Assembly (NCBI RefSeq): GCF_004358445.1
Contig: NZ_CP037951.1
Location: 1,723,501-1,787,500, forward strand
DNA length: 64,000 nt
Origin: Parashewanella tropica
GTDB lineage: Bacteria > Pseudomonadota > Gammaproteobacteria > Enterobacterales > Shewanellaceae
Reading direction: 5' to 3'
The notes below the pieces were generated by a model. That model had not been told where the DNA came from. It was given only the letters and a program-made list of their open reading frames with translations, and searched no databases. The position numbers and the translations under genes are program-made. Shown here in pieces: positions 6,395-16,281 of the stretch; the stretch's first letter is position 1; each line of letters opens with the position of its first letter.

Positions 6395-8389
6395 TTATCC
6401 TTCCTCAACATCAAGAAGCAGTGAGCCGTCGCTGACCAAGTCACCCGGATAAAAGTAAAACTCGGAAACCGTTCCATCGTAAGGTGCTTCAATGGTGTAT
6501 TCCATCTTCATGGCTTCCATGACAAGGAGACCTTGACCAGCTGTAACTTGATCGCCCTTTGAAACTAAATGAGTTACAATGGTGCCGTTCATTGGTGCTT
6601 TTAGTTTATCGGCTGCATTATCTTGTTGATCCAGCTCTTGAGCTTGAACGGCTTTGAAGTGGAATTGTTCTGTGTTGCTGAATAAGGTGAAGTCATCACC
6701 AACTTGAGCAACTTGCAGCGTAAACTTATGGTCGTTCAGCTGAGCTTTTAGGATGTTGTCTTCTAATTGACCGTTTAAACTAATAACTTGATCTTCAATA
6801 CTAATTTGATAGCCATTTGCAGTTTCTTTTAGTAGCAGATCAAGCTGTTGATGTTCGTTATCTAGTAATCTAACTGCATGTTGCTTTGAACTATTAATTC
6901 TGAAGCCAGAAAGAGTAGACCAAGGTGAAGTGAAGTCTGAGTGCGTAGCTGATTGCTTTTCTGATTGTTGTTTGCGATATAGAACTTGATAGAACGCAGC
7001 TAAGGCTTGAATATTACTTGTGTCTTTCGATTCTAGCTTGAGTAGTTCATCACCATAACGGTCGATAAAGTCAGTGCTGAAATCTTCATCAGTAAAAGCA
7101 GGGTGCTTGATGATGGCATGCAAAAATCGGATGTTATGCTTTAGACCTGAGATTTTGTAATCTTGTAAAGCATTAGCCATACGCTGTAAGGCTAAGTTTC
7201 TGTCTTCATCCCAAACAATCAGTTTAGCGATCATTGGGTCGTAGAAGTTACTGATCACATCACCTTGGCGAATACCTGAATCGATACGAACATAATCGCT
7301 GGCATCTGGCTCTTGAAGGTAGTCTAACTTTCCACTGGCGGGTAAGAATTCGTTTTGTGGATCTTCTGCATAAATCCGAACTTCAAAAGAGTGGCCTTTA
7401 ACTTCAATTTCGTCTTGATGAAGCGGTAGTCTTTGTCCATCAGCTACTTTAAGTTGCCATTCTACCAAGTCTTGGTTGGTGACATATTCAGTAACAGGGT
7501 GCTCTACTTGAAGTCGAGTATTCATTTCCATGAAGTAGAAGCTGTTATCTGTATCGAATAAAAATTCGACAGTTCCTGCACCAACGTAATCAATGGCTTT
7601 GGCTGCTGCTACAGCGGCTTCACCCATTTGTTTGCGAAGTTCGTCAGATAAACCCGGAGCAGGGGCTTCCTCAACTACTTTTTGATGACGACGCTGCACT
7701 GAGCAATCACGATCAGAAAGATAAACACAGTTGCCATGTTTGTCAGCAAAGACCTGAACTTCAATATGACGAGGTTGGCGTAAATAACGCTCCATTAGCA
7801 GCTTGTCGTTGCCGAATGAAGATGCCGCTTCACGGCGAGCTGAGTCGATGGCATCTTGTAGTTCGTCTTTACTTTCAACGATACGCATGCCTTTACCACC
7901 ACCGCCATAAGCCGCTTTGATAAGCAATGGGAAACCAATTTTGTCTGCTTCTGAATTTAATAAAGCATCTGATTGGTCGTCACCATGATAACCCGGTACC
8001 AAAGGTACGTTGGCTTTGGTCATAATGGCTTTGGCCGCACTTTTACTGCCCATAGCATCAATTGCCGCCGATCCAGGGCCAACAAACTCAATACTTGCTT
8101 GTTCACAGGCTTTAGCAAATTGAGCATTTTCCGATAAAAAGCCATAACCGGGATGAATCGCTTGAGCGCCAGCACGCTTAGCCACTTCGATAATGGCATC
8201 TCCGCGAAGATATGATTCTGCCGGAGCACTTCCTCCTAGGTAAAAGGCTTCATCAGCCATAGCTACGTGACGAGCGTTAGCGTCGGCGTCTGAATAAATC
8301 GCTACCGTCTTTACGCCCATGTTTCTAGCCGTTTCAATAATACGGCAGGCAATTTCACCACGGTTGGCAATAAGTAATTTATTAATCAT
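6395..8389 (-). CDS. liuD: Methylcrotonyl-CoA carboxylase, biotin-containing alpha subunit
   Basis: This subunit carboxylates its biotin with bicarbonate and ATP and hands the carboxyl group to the LiuB carboxyltransferase. It has 664 residues: biotin carboxylase domains with ATP-grasp (about 1-450), a linker domain, and a C-terminal biotinyl domain with the biotinylated lysine in EAMKMEY (about residue 627). The glycine-rich ATP loop 'YGGGGKGM' is present. The reading frame stays open for 44 codons upstream, but MINKLLIANRGE is the family N-terminus, so I start at 8389. That start overlaps the end of liuC by 8 bp, which suggests translational coupling. Confidence 0.95.
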   Translation of the reverse strand: MINKLLIANRGEIACRIIETARNMGVKTVAIYSDADANARHVAMADEAFYLGGSAPAESYLRGDAIIEVAKRAGAQAIHPGYGFLSENAQFAKACEQASIEFVGPGSAAIDAMGSKSAAKAIMTKANVPLVPGYHGDDQSDALLNSEADKIGFPLLIKAAYGGGGKGMRIVESKDELQDAIDSARREAASSFGNDKLLMERYLRQPRHIEVQVFADKHGNCVYLSDRDCSVQRRHQKVVEEAPAPGLSDELRKQMGEAAVAAAKAIDYVGAGTVEFLFDTDNSFYFMEMNTRLQVEHPVTEYVTNQDLVEWQLKVADGQRLPLHQDEIEVKGHSFEVRIYAEDPQNEFLPASGKLDYLQEPDASDYVRIDSGIRQGDVISNFYDPMIAKLIVWDEDRNLALQRMANALQDYKISGLKHNIRFLHAIIKHPAFTDEDFSTDFIDRYGDELLKLESKDTSNIQALAAFYQVLYRKQQSEKQSATHSDFTSPWSTLSGFRINSSKQHAVRLLDNEHQQLDLLLKETANGYQISIEDQVISLNGQLEDNILKAQLNDHKFTLQVAQVGDDFTLFSNTEQFHFKAVQAQELDQQDNAADKLKAPMNGTIVTHLVSKGDQVTAGQGLLVMEAMKMEYTIEAPYDGTVSEFYFYPGDLVSDGSLLLDVEEG

Positions 8390-9197
8390 TGTTGTTATCC
8401 TTATGCCAGTTTGGCTGACGTTTTTCAAAAAAGGCGTTGAGACCTTCTTGGCCTTCTTCAGAAACTCGAATTTTTGAAATTTTGTCGGTTGTGTAGTCAA
8501 TCGTATCTTGATTGATTTCACCGCTTTCCATACGAGTTATTAGCTTTTTACACCAATCCATTCCTTGTGGACTATTAGCCAACAATGACTCGATGATTGG
8601 TTGGCTAGCAGCATCTAAATCGTCAATTACTTCATGAAGCACATTGAGCTCAAGGGCTTTGTCAGCAGTGAATCGTTCAGCGGTAAGCATGTAGCGACGT
8701 GATGCTCTGTTACCCATAGCGCGAACGACGTAAGGGCTGATAACGGCTGGGATCAAACCAAGTTTTACTTCACTTAAACAGAAACTGGATTTTGGTGTTG
8801 CGATAGCGATGTCGCAGCAACAAATTAAACCTAATGCGCCACCAAAAGCCGCACCTTGAACTTGTACTAACGTTGGCTTAGGGAATTTATCTAAGTCATG
8901 CATGAGTTTTGCGAGTTCATTAGCATCAGCAAGGTTTTGCTCAAAGTCCATTTGTGCTTGTTTACGCATCCAGTTCAAGTCAGCACCAGCACTGAAATGT
9001 TTGCCATTAGCTTTTAATATCAGCATTTGGCATTGTGATTCTTCTGCAAATAGTGCTAAGGCTTTAATGATTTCAGCAATCATCACTTCATCAAAGGCAT
9101 TGTGCTTTTCGACACGATTTAAGATCAGTTTACCAATGCCGTTTTCAAGCTCACATAGAATGTGTTGGAATTGTTGATTTTTAAAGACGGTAGTCAT
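8382..9197 (-). CDS. liuC: Methylglutaconyl-CoA hydratase (enoyl-CoA hydratase family)
   Basis: The enzyme hydrates 3-methylglutaconyl-CoA to HMG-CoA. It has 271 residues and the crotonase fold: 'HFSAGADLNWM' (about residue 62) forms part of the oxyanion hole, and 'GAAFGGALGLICCCDIAIA' (about 105-123) is the crotonase signature. The ATG at 9197 has GGAGG at an 8-base spacing; the longer frame start 36 bases upstream lacks this. It lies 16 bp after liuB and overlaps liuD. A general enoyl-CoA hydratase activity is possible, but the position in the operon points to the leucine pathway. Confidence 0.93.
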   Translation of the reverse strand: MTTVFKNQQFQHILCELENGIGKLILNRVEKHNAFDEVMIAEIIKALALFAEESQCQMLILKANGKHFSAGADLNWMRKQAQMDFEQNLADANELAKLMHDLDKFPKPTLVQVQGAAFGGALGLICCCDIAIATPKSSFCLSEVKLGLIPAVISPYVVRAMGNRASRRYMLTAERFTADKALELNVLHEVIDDLDAASQPIIESLLANSPQGMDWCKKLITRMESGEINQDTIDYTTDKISKIRVSEEGQEGLNAFFEKRQPNWHKDNNND

Positions 9198-9213
9198 ATT
9201 TTTAGCCTCCAAA

Positions 9214-10821
9214 TTACATGCGGAACACACCAAACTTGGTGTCTTCTACAGGTGCATTAAAGGCCGCTGAAAGCGCAAGGCCGACAACGTCACGGGTTTG
9301 TGCTGGATCGATAATACCGTCATCCCACAAACGAGCACTGGCATGATAAGGGTGACCCGCTTTATCGTATTGCTCTACAATCGGTGCTTTAAAATCGTCC
9401 TCTTCTTGCTCAGTCCAGCTTTGACCTTTGCGAGCCATACCATCTTTTTTAACAGTAGAAAGTACGCCAGCAGCTTGTTCGCCACCCATTACCGAAATAC
9501 GAGAGTTTGGCCACATCCACATCATGGTTGGATCAAATGCACGACCGCACATGCCGTAGTTACCAGCGCCATAACTACCACCAATCAATACCGTAAATTT
9601 TGGTACAGTGGCACAAGATACGGCGGTAACCATCTTGGCACCATGTTTGGCGATGCCTTCGTGTTCGTACTTTTTACCCACCATAAAGCCAGTGATATTT
9701 TGTAAAAACAGTAGAGGAATTTTGCGCTGACAACATAGCTCGATAAAGTGAGCACCTTTTTGCGCTGATTCAGAGAATAAGATCCCGTTGTTGGCAACAA
9801 TGCCTACTGGATAACCGTGAATTCGTGCAAAACCACACACTAGAGTTGGGCCGTAGTTAGCTTTGAACTCGTCAAAGTCAGAATCGTCAACAATGCGAGC
9901 GATGACTTCTTTCACATCGAATGGTTTTTTTAAGTCTGTACCTACGATGCCGTACAGCTCTTCGATGTCGTATTTTGGCGGTTTTACACTCGCTAATGTG
10001 CTTTCAATTTGCTTGTTGTGGTTTAAACGTGCAATTGAATTACGTGCGATTTCTAAAGCGTGTTCATCATTTTGTGCGAGATGATCGGCAACACCTGAGA
10101 TTTTTGTATGAACTTCTGCGCCACCTAATTCTTCTGCTGAGACTTCTTCACCCGTAGCTGCTTTTACTAAAGGTGGACCAGCAAGGAAGATCGTACCTTG
10201 TTCTTTAACAATGATTGACTCATCGGCCATTGCTGGAACATAAGCACCGCCTGCGGTACATAACCCCATGACTACTGCGACTTGAGGAATACCTTTTGCT
10301 GACATTTTCGCTTGATTAAAGAAGATGCGACCAAAGTGGTCACGATCTGGGAATACTTCATCTTGCAAAGGCAGGTAAGCACCGCCTGAGTCAACAAGAT
10401 AGATACAAGGAAGGTTACAGCGTTCAGCAATTTCTTGAGCGCGAACGTGTTTTTTTACGGTAAGAGGGTAATAAGTACCGCCTTTTACAGTAGCATCGTT
10501 CGCCACGATCATGCACTCGACGCCACTGACACGACCGATACCTGTAATGATACCTGCTGCAGGCACAACATCATCATAGACTTCATAGCCAGCAAACTGT
10601 GAAAGTTCAATAAATGGAGAGCTAGGGTCGAGCAGTTTTTCGATGCGATCTCTTGGTGCTAGTTTACCACGTGAAAGATGGCGCTGCATGGCAACTTCAC
10701 CACCACCTTGTTGAATTTGTTCCAGCTTTTGTTGCAGATCGGCAACAAGCTCTGACATATCGTTATGTTTTGTTTTGAACTCGTCACTACGAGTATTGAT
10801 ACGACTGGTTAATTGCGTCAC
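9214..10821 (-). CDS. liuB: Methylcrotonyl-CoA carboxylase, carboxyltransferase beta subunit
   Basis: This subunit transfers the carboxyl group from biotinylated LiuD to 3-methylcrotonyl-CoA. It has 535 residues, the usual size, with two crotonase-like carboxyltransferase halves. Typical stretches are '[15 protein letters not shown]' and '[18 protein letters not shown]'. The start is a GTG at 10821 preceded by GAGG; the frame is open further upstream, into the liuA-liuB hairpin, but nothing there resembles the family. It lies 75 bp after liuA. Confidence 0.95.
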   Translation of the reverse strand: MTQLTSRINTRSDEFKTKHNDMSELVADLQQKLEQIQQGGGEVAMQRHLSRGKLAPRDRIEKLLDPSSPFIELSQFAGYEVYDDVVPAAGIITGIGRVSGVECMIVANDATVKGGTYYPLTVKKHVRAQEIAERCNLPCIYLVDSGGAYLPLQDEVFPDRDHFGRIFFNQAKMSAKGIPQVAVVMGLCTAGGAYVPAMADESIIVKEQGTIFLAGPPLVKAATGEEVSAEELGGAEVHTKISGVADHLAQNDEHALEIARNSIARLNHNKQIESTLASVKPPKYDIEELYGIVGTDLKKPFDVKEVIARIVDDSDFDEFKANYGPTLVCGFARIHGYPVGIVANNGILFSESAQKGAHFIELCCQRKIPLLFLQNITGFMVGKKYEHEGIAKHGAKMVTAVSCATVPKFTVLIGGSYGAGNYGMCGRAFDPTMMWMWPNSRISVMGGEQAAGVLSTVKKDGMARKGQSWTEQEEDDFKAPIVEQYDKAGHPYHASARLWDDGIIDPAQTRDVVGLALSAAFNAPVEDTKFGVFRM

Positions 10822-10864
10822 GGTTGATTCCTCAAAAATCGTTGCAGCAGGATTAGAAACGAAA

Positions 10865-10884
10865 ATGCCTGCAAAGGCAGGCAT
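10865..10884 (-). terminator. Hairpin in the liuA-liuB gap
   Basis: A perfect 8-bp stem ATGCCTGC/GCAGGCAT with a 4-base loop is followed on the transcribed (minus) strand by TTTTC. It could partly terminate transcription after liuR-liuA or protect the upstream RNA. The short T-run suggests at most leaky termination. Confidence 0.45.
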
Positions 10885-10896
10885 AATGTTTGATTC

Positions 10897-12066
10897 TTAC
10901 TTAGTTTCGTTGAACAACTCGCGTCCAATCAACATACGACGAATTTCAGAAGTACCTGCGCCGATTTCATAAAGCTTAGCGTCACGAAGTAGACGACCTG
11001 TCGCGTATTCGTTGATGTAACCATTACCGCCTAATAACTGAATGGCATCTAATGCCATTTTGGTGGCTAGCTCTGCGCTATATAAAATGGCGCCAGCGGC
11101 ATCTTTACGAGTGGTTTCACCACGATCACAAGCTTTTGCTACTGCATATACGTATGAACGAGCGGCATTCATTTGAGTGTACATATCTGCAAGCTTGCCT
11201 TGCACCAGTTGGAATTCACCGATTGATTTACCAAACTGTTGACGGTCGTGAATGTAAGGAACAACTATATCCATACAAGCCTGCATGATACCTAGCGGGC
11301 CACCAGCAAGAACAACACGCTCATAATCTAGGCCACTCATTAGGACTTTTACGCCTTCGTTTAGGTTACCTAAGATGTTTTCCTCTGGTACTTCACAGTC
11401 TTCAAATACAAGCTCACAGGTATTTGAACCACGCATACCTAATTTATCGAGCTTTTGCGCGGTAGAGAAGCCTTTAAATCCACGCTCAACGATGAAAGCC
11501 GTAATACCATGAGGGCCTTTTTCTACGTCTGTTTTTGCGTAAATTACATAGGTGTGGGCATCTGGACCATTGGTGATCCACATTTTGTTGCCGTTAAGTA
11601 TGTATTTATCACCTTCTTTACGAGCATGAAGCTTCATAGAAACCACATCAGAACCAGCATTTGGTTCACTCATGGCTAGAGCACCAATGTGTTCGCCAGT
11701 GATTAATTTTGGTAGATATTTAGCTTTTTGCTCGGCATTACCGTTACGGTTAATCTGGTTAACACATAGGTTAGAATGAGCACCATAGCTTAAGCCGATA
11801 GAAGCCGAAGCACGTGAGATTTCTTCCATTGCTACCACATGAGCAAGGTAGCCCATGTTGGCACCACCGAATTCCTCATCGACGGTTACACCAAGTAATC
11901 CCATATCACCTAGTACTGGCCAAAGTTCATTAGGGAAAGCATTTTCTTGGTCGGTTTTTTCTGCGATAGGTGCGATTTCGTTAGCAGCGAATTGCTGTAC
12001 TGCATCACGCAGCATATCCACATCTTCACCTAATCCAAAATTTAAGCTTGAGTATATTGCGCTCAT
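10897..12066 (-). CDS. liuA: Isovaleryl-CoA dehydrogenase
   Basis: This FAD-dependent enzyme oxidises isovaleryl-CoA to 3-methylcrotonyl-CoA and passes electrons to electron-transfer flavoprotein. It has 389 residues and the acyl-CoA dehydrogenase fold, with '[11 protein letters not shown]' near residue 130 and '[17 protein letters not shown]' at the C-terminus. The motif '[13 protein letters not shown]' carries the glutamate equivalent to the catalytic base that marks isovaleryl-CoA dehydrogenases among relatives. AAGGA lies seven bases before the ATG. It is the first enzyme gene of the operon, 50 bp after liuR. Confidence 0.95.
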   Translation of the reverse strand: MSAIYSSLNFGLGEDVDMLRDAVQQFAANEIAPIAEKTDQENAFPNELWPVLGDMGLLGVTVDEEFGGANMGYLAHVVAMEEISRASASIGLSYGAHSNLCVNQINRNGNAEQKAKYLPKLITGEHIGALAMSEPNAGSDVVSMKLHARKEGDKYILNGNKMWITNGPDAHTYVIYAKTDVEKGPHGITAFIVERGFKGFSTAQKLDKLGMRGSNTCELVFEDCEVPEENILGNLNEGVKVLMSGLDYERVVLAGGPLGIMQACMDIVVPYIHDRQQFGKSIGEFQLVQGKLADMYTQMNAARSYVYAVAKACDRGETTRKDAAGAILYSAELATKMALDAIQLLGGNGYINEYATGRLLRDAKLYEIGAGTSEIRRMLIGRELFNETK

Positions 12067-12116
12067 TGTAGGGTCCTTTGCATGATGTTTTTGTGTGCAA
12101 GTTTTTTATTGCACTC

Positions 12117-12518
12117 TTAATTATTAATATTATGTTTTAGGGCGTCTCGGCATTGTTGTTCAGCTGAACTTAGCTCCATCAATACCACTTGGATATCATC
12201 CATTTGCTGTTGGAGAGCAGCTTTTTTATCTGCGATAAGAGTTAGCATGGTATCGAGTTGGCTAGTGCTGGTTTTATCGGCATCGTAAAGTTCAAACAGA
12301 CGTCTGGTTTCTGCTAGAGAGAATCCCAATCTTTTTCCTCGTAAAATCAGCTTTAATCTTACTTTATCTTTAAGGCTATATATTCTTGTTTGGCCACGAC
12401 GAGACGGTTTTAGCAAGCCTTGATCTTCATAAAAACGAATACTGCGGGTAGTGATATCAAACTCTTTGGATAGATCACTGATCGAGTAACTGGTTGGGGA
12501 GTTGCTTTTAATGGTCAT
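12117..12518 (-). CDS. liuR: LiuR, MerR-family regulator of branched-chain amino acid degradation
   Basis: This is a 133-residue MerR-type regulator. The N-terminal winged helix ('YSISDLSKEFDITTRSIRFY', about residues 11-30) is followed by 'EDQGLLKPSRRGQTRIY', the standard MerR DNA-binding wing, and then by a C-terminal dimerisation coiled coil (about 80-130). No cysteine cluster for metal sensing is evident, as expected for a regulator of acyl-CoA metabolism. It heads the liu operon and probably controls its own promoter through the palindrome at 12561-12576. Position and domain fit LiuR, known from comparative regulon studies of proteobacteria. Confidence 0.93.
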   Translation of the reverse strand: MTIKSNSPTSYSISDLSKEFDITTRSIRFYEDQGLLKPSRRGQTRIYSLKDKVRLKLILRGKRLGFSLAETRRLFELYDADKTSTSQLDTMLTLIADKKAALQQQMDDIQVVLMELSSAEQQCRDALKHNINN

Positions 12519-12560
12519 TTTTATACCTGCTAAATCTATTTACGAAAAAGGTACAGGAAG

Positions 12561-12576
12561 TTGACGTAAAGGTAAA
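12561..12576 (-). promoter_or_regulatory. Candidate LiuR operator upstream of liuR
   Basis: The sequence TTGACGTAAAGGTAAA is an imperfect palindrome close to the published LiuR motif (TTNACGTNNACGTNAA type, as I recall it). It lies 43-58 bp upstream of the liuR ATG, where a MerR regulator would sit between -35 and -10 elements. I could not fix the -10 and -35 hexamers with confidence. Confidence 0.6.
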
Positions 12577-12791
12577 GTTTTAAGGCAGGGATAATTTATG
12601 GGGTTTTATTGATAGGTAAAACTTGTTTTATGCTGAATTATTTAAAAATTCTAGTTAAACAACATCTTAGAATAAGTTTTATATTGTTCGAATATAGGAA
12701 TCAACTTTCCCGATTTTACTATATAGTTTTGCATACTCTTAATGGATATAATCGCGCGAATTTTTTATCTAGTTAGTTGGAAAATAATCTC

Positions 12792-14324
12792 ATGCCAGAA
12801 AAAACGCAGCAGATGGATATTGGAGTCATTGGCCTTGGAGTAATGGGGAAAAACCTCGCTCTTAATATGGTCGATAATGGTTTTAATGTTGCAGCGTATG
12901 ATCTTGATGCTCTTAAAGTCAGACAATTTTTAAGTCAATTTGATACCGAAGCTGATTCGCGAAAACACTCAGTCAGAGCATTGGGCTGTGAGAGTTTAAA
13001 TCATCTTATAGAACAATTATCAAGTCCAAAACTTATTGTGCTTTCTGTACCCGCTGGAGCGCCCGTTGATGGTGTTTGCCACGCTTTGATCGAAGCTGGA
13101 ATTGAGTCAGAAGATATTATTGTTGATACAGGCAATAGCTTATGGACTGACACAGTTGAACGTGAAAAGCGATATAAAGGTCAATTCACGTTTTTTAGCT
13201 CGGCTGTTTCTGGTGGCGAAACTGGGGCAAGGTTTGGTCCATGTTTAATGCCAAGTGGTGATGAAAAAGCTTGGCAGCGGGTTGCACCAATTTGGCAGGC
13301 AATATCGGCTAAAGTTGATTCAGAAACGGGATTACCTTTAGAAAGAACGTCTGCGGGTGAAATTGTTGAAACTGGTGATTCTTGCACTACATACATTGGC
13401 GGTGCTGGAGCAGGCCACTATGTGAAAATGGTGCACAATGGCATTGAATACGCAGATATGCAGTTGATTTGCGAGGCTTATCATATTTTATCTAAAGGTT
13501 GTGGTATGAGTGCCACTGAAATAGGTAAAGTTTTTGAAAAGTGGAATCAGGGGCGATTAAACAGTTATTTGGTAGAAATTAGTGCCGACGTGCTTAAACA
13601 AGCTGATCCTGAAACGCAGCGACCTCTGGTTGAGATGATTTTAGATAAAGCTGGGCAGAAAGGAACTGGATTGTGGACAGCGGTCAGTAGTTTGCAATTG
13701 GGCTGTCCGGCGCCAACGATTGCGGAAGCGGTTTCTGCTCGGGCCATTAGTACCCAAAAATCACTTAGAGTGAGTTTGAGTACTAAGTTAGCAGGTCAAG
13801 ACACTACTGAACTTTCTTTGGAATCGAAACAGCAAATTATCAACCAACTTGAAAGCGCGCTTTATTGTGCAAAAATCGCGAGCTACGCTCAAGGTTTCCA
13901 ATTAATGGCAATGGCTGCGAAAGAGCAAGGCTGGCGTTTAGAATTTGCTGAAATTGCTAAAATCTGGCGTGCAGGCTGTATCATTCGTGCCTCATTCTTA
14001 CAATCCATTACAGAGGCTTATCAGCAACAAGGTGACTTAGCACACTTATTTTTAGCGGATAGCTTTGCTAAACAGTTATCTGAATTACAAACAGATTGGC
14101 GACAGGCGACCAGTTTTGCTGTGTTAAATGGCATCCCTACACCATGCATTAGTTCAGCTTTGGCTTATTACGATAGCTTTAGAAGTGAAACTTTACCTGC
14201 AAACTTACTTCAAGGTCAGCGTGATTACTTTGGCGCTCATACTTATGAGCGGATCGATAAAGAGGCGGGTAAGAAGTTTCATTTAGAATGGAGTAGCCAA
14301 AGTAGAGAACAGCTTGAACTATAG
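12792..14324 (+). CDS. gnd: 6-phosphogluconate dehydrogenase, decarboxylating
   Basis: The enzyme converts 6-phosphogluconate to ribulose 5-phosphate and CO2 with NADP+ in the oxidative pentose phosphate pathway. It has 510 residues. The N-terminal Rossmann motif is 'IGVIGLGVMGKNLALNM', and 'GAGHYVKMVHNGIEYADMQ' (about residue 206) holds the catalytic Lys and the conserved His-Asn. It is longer than the E. coli protein (468 residues), as I recall is usual for Shewanella relatives. The open frame begins at a TTG five codons earlier, but ATG 12792 is the natural start. A TATAAT at 12747-12752 may be its -10 element, though no good -35 is at the right distance. It stands alone between liuR and menA, so the pentose phosphate partners must lie elsewhere. 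Confidence 0.95.
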   Translation: MPEKTQQMDIGVIGLGVMGKNLALNMVDNGFNVAAYDLDALKVRQFLSQFDTEADSRKHSVRALGCESLNHLIEQLSSPKLIVLSVPAGAPVDGVCHALIEAGIESEDIIVDTGNSLWTDTVEREKRYKGQFTFFSSAVSGGETGARFGPCLMPSGDEKAWQRVAPIWQAISAKVDSETGLPLERTSAGEIVETGDSCTTYIGGAGAGHYVKMVHNGIEYADMQLICEAYHILSKGCGMSATEIGKVFEKWNQGRLNSYLVEISADVLKQADPETQRPLVEMILDKAGQKGTGLWTAVSSLQLGCPAPTIAEAVSARAISTQKSLRVSLSTKLAGQDTTELSLESKQQIINQLESALYCAKIASYAQGFQLMAMAAKEQGWRLEFAEIAKIWRAGCIIRASFLQSITEAYQQQGDLAHLFLADSFAKQLSELQTDWRQATSFAVLNGIPTPCISSALAYYDSFRSETLPANLLQGQRDYFGAHTYERIDKEAGKKFHLEWSSQSREQLEL

Positions 14325-14340
14325 GGTTTTAAGGTGTGAG

Positions 14341-14366
14341 ATGGGAGCCAATGGCTCCCATTTTTA
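14341..14366. terminator. Bidirectional intrinsic terminator, gnd/menA
   Basis: A perfect 9-bp stem ATGGGAGCC/GGCTCCCAT with a 3-base loop is followed by TTTTTA on the plus strand. It serves gnd. The hairpin also sits at the very end of the convergent menA gene. Confidence 0.85.
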
Positions 14367-15251
14367 TTTAAGTAGAAACTGTTGATAGAGAGTTCCAACA
14401 CTGAATAGTCCACTAAAAATAAAGGTAAGTAAGGCTGTTTTGTTAAGCACTGTGTTGTACTCAGTTCCTTTTGCTACTTCAAATTTCTCGGTTAGTTTTC
14501 TCGCGAATATAAAACTTAAGCCTGTTAATAAAACCGGCAAACCATGCAACTGTCCCATAAAGTAGGCAATCACCATAATGGCAAAAGCTAAGTAAATAAA
14601 TGCTCGATAAACAGGTGAACACATAGGCTCACTCACGCGGACAGCAAGTGTACGTTTTCCGGCTTGCTCATCAGTTACTCTATCTCGGGTGTTGTTTACA
14701 AACATGATTGCTGCATTGAGCAGTCCAACACAGGTTGCCATTATTATGGCGTCAATATGTAAAGTGTGGGTTTGTAGATAATAGCTTCCACAAACGGCAA
14801 TGATCCCAAAAAAGATAAAGACGGTAAGTTCTCCAAGGGCTAAATTGGCGAGTGATTTTGAGCCTAAACTATACGCAAAAGCACAAACGATCGAAGCTAC
14901 GCCAAGATAAAGAAAAGCAACACCTCCATGAAGCACTAAATAAAGCCCTGATAAAATTGAAAGCAGAGTCGTAAGAGCTATTCCAATTTTGATTTGCTTG
15001 TGGCTAATAATTCCTGCTTGGCATGCCCTAAGTGGACCTAGACGCTGGTTATTATCTATGCCTGATTTGGTATCGAAATAATCATTAACAAGGTTTACTG
15101 TAATTTGTAAAAATACAGCGCAAAGCAGACAAGTTATCGCTATAGAGCAGTCAAAAAAAGGTGAAGAGGCCGCGATGGCGTTACCTAAGATGATAGGGCT
15201 TATTGCTGCAAACAGTGTTTTAGGTCGAATCGCGATTATCCAAGCATTCAT
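14364..15251 (-). CDS. menA: 1,4-dihydroxy-2-naphthoate polyprenyltransferase
   Basis: MenA attaches the polyprenyl tail to 1,4-dihydroxy-2-naphthoate in menaquinone synthesis. It is an inner-membrane protein of the UbiA family with about eight to nine hydrophobic segments in 295 residues. The aspartate-rich motif 'NDYFDTKSGID' (about residues 56-66), which binds the prenyl diphosphate through Mg2+, is present, as is a second one, 'NNTRDRVTDEQAGKRTL', near residue 187. The N-terminus 'AWIIAIRPKTL' is typical of MenA rather than UbiA. Menaquinone is central to anaerobic respiration in Shewanella-like bacteria. Confidence 0.94.
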   Translation of the reverse strand: MNAWIIAIRPKTLFAAISPIILGNAIAASSPFFDCSIAITCLLCAVFLQITVNLVNDYFDTKSGIDNNQRLGPLRACQAGIISHKQIKIGIALTTLLSILSGLYLVLHGGVAFLYLGVASIVCAFAYSLGSKSLANLALGELTVFIFFGIIAVCGSYYLQTHTLHIDAIIMATCVGLLNAAIMFVNNTRDRVTDEQAGKRTLAVRVSEPMCSPVYRAFIYLAFAIMVIAYFMGQLHGLPVLLTGLSFIFARKLTEKFEVAKGTEYNTVLNKTALLTFIFSGLFSVGTLYQQFLLK

Positions 15252-15411
15252 GATTTAGTTGATCAGAGTAAGACCGCGATATTCTAGCGTCTCAGATTAT
15301 CTATTTAAAAGGATATTTTCGTGATAATGATTCGTTATCCACAAATTAGTTTATAGTTTCTTTGATGTTTTTAAGATAACCTAGCTAAGTTATAAAAAAA
15401 TGAAGGGCATT

Positions 15412-16281
15412 ATGAGTAACGTCTTAGATTCGCTTTTATCTTTATTATCTCTTGAACAGATTGATGACAATATATTTCGTGGTCAACCTCAGGATATCGG
15501 CTTTGGGCATTTGTTCGGTGGTCATGTTATGGGACAAGCATTGAACGCAGCGAAACAAACCGTCTCAGTCGATCGGACAAGCCATTCTCTACACTCTTAT
15601 TTTTTAAGGGCAGGCGATCCTAACAAGCCGATAATATATCAAGTGGACAATTTGCGAGATGGCGGAAGTTTTAGTGCTCGAAGCGTTCACGCGATACAAA
15701 GTGGTCGGCCAATTTTTATGATGACATGCTCATTTCAGGCTAAAGAGCAAGGGTTAGAACATCAGATAACTATGCCAGCGGTGCCTGGGCCGGAAGGGAT
15801 ATTAAACCACCAAGAATTAGCAAAAGCGTTAGCATCTTCAATTCCTGAAAATATATTATCGATGTTCACTAGGCCAACGCCTATTGAGATGCGGATGATA
15901 AATCCACAGAACCCTCTAGCGCCCAAAAAATCTGAGCCCGTAAAGCACGTTTGGATGCGGGCTAATGGTAAAGTTCCAAGCGATCAAAGGATTCATAAAT
16001 ATTTATTGGCTTATGCTTCTGATTTCAATTTCCTATTAACGGCAGCACAGCCACATGGATTGTCTTTTATGACACCGGGTATGAAAATGGCCACGATTGA
16101 TCATTCAATGTGGTTCCATCATGAGGTGAATATGAATGAATGGCTGTTGTTCAGTATCGAAAGTCCGAGTTCCAGTGGTGGTCGCGGATTTGTAAAAGGT
16201 CACTTTTATAATAAGCAAGGCAAGTTAGTAGCATCGGCTACCCAAGAGGGGTTAATGAGAATGAGTGAGAAACAAAAATGA
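15412..16281 (+). CDS. tesB: Acyl-CoA thioesterase II
   Basis: The enzyme hydrolyses medium- and long-chain acyl-CoA to free fatty acid and CoA. It has 289 residues and two tandem hot-dog folds. The N-terminal half has 'FGHLFGGHVMGQAL' (about residues 27-40) and the C-terminal half 'TIDHSMWFHHEVNMNEWLLF' with the conserved aspartate. I start at ATG 15412, which has GAAGGG just upstream; the ATG four codons earlier has a weaker context. Its stop overlaps the start of the lipoprotein gene by 4 bp. Confidence 0.94.
   Translation: MSNVLDSLLSLLSLEQIDDNIFRGQPQDIGFGHLFGGHVMGQALNAAKQTVSVDRTSHSLHSYFLRAGDPNKPIIYQVDNLRDGGSFSARSVHAIQSGRPIFMMTCSFQAKEQGLEHQITMPAVPGPEGILNHQELAKALASSIPENILSMFTRPTPIEMRMINPQNPLAPKKSEPVKHVWMRANGKVPSDQRIHKYLLAYASDFNFLLTAAQPHGLSFMTPGMKMATIDHSMWFHHEVNMNEWLLFSIESPSSSGGRGFVKGHFYNKQGKLVASATQEGLMRMSEKQK

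Noticed and set aside
8390-8521. 44-codon N-terminal extension of liuD
   Set aside because: It runs through the 3' part of liuC and has no similarity to the carboxylase; MINKLLIANRGE is the conserved start.
12729-12752. TTGCAT with TATAAT as the gnd promoter
   Set aside because: The spacing is 12 bp, too short; only the -10 may be real.
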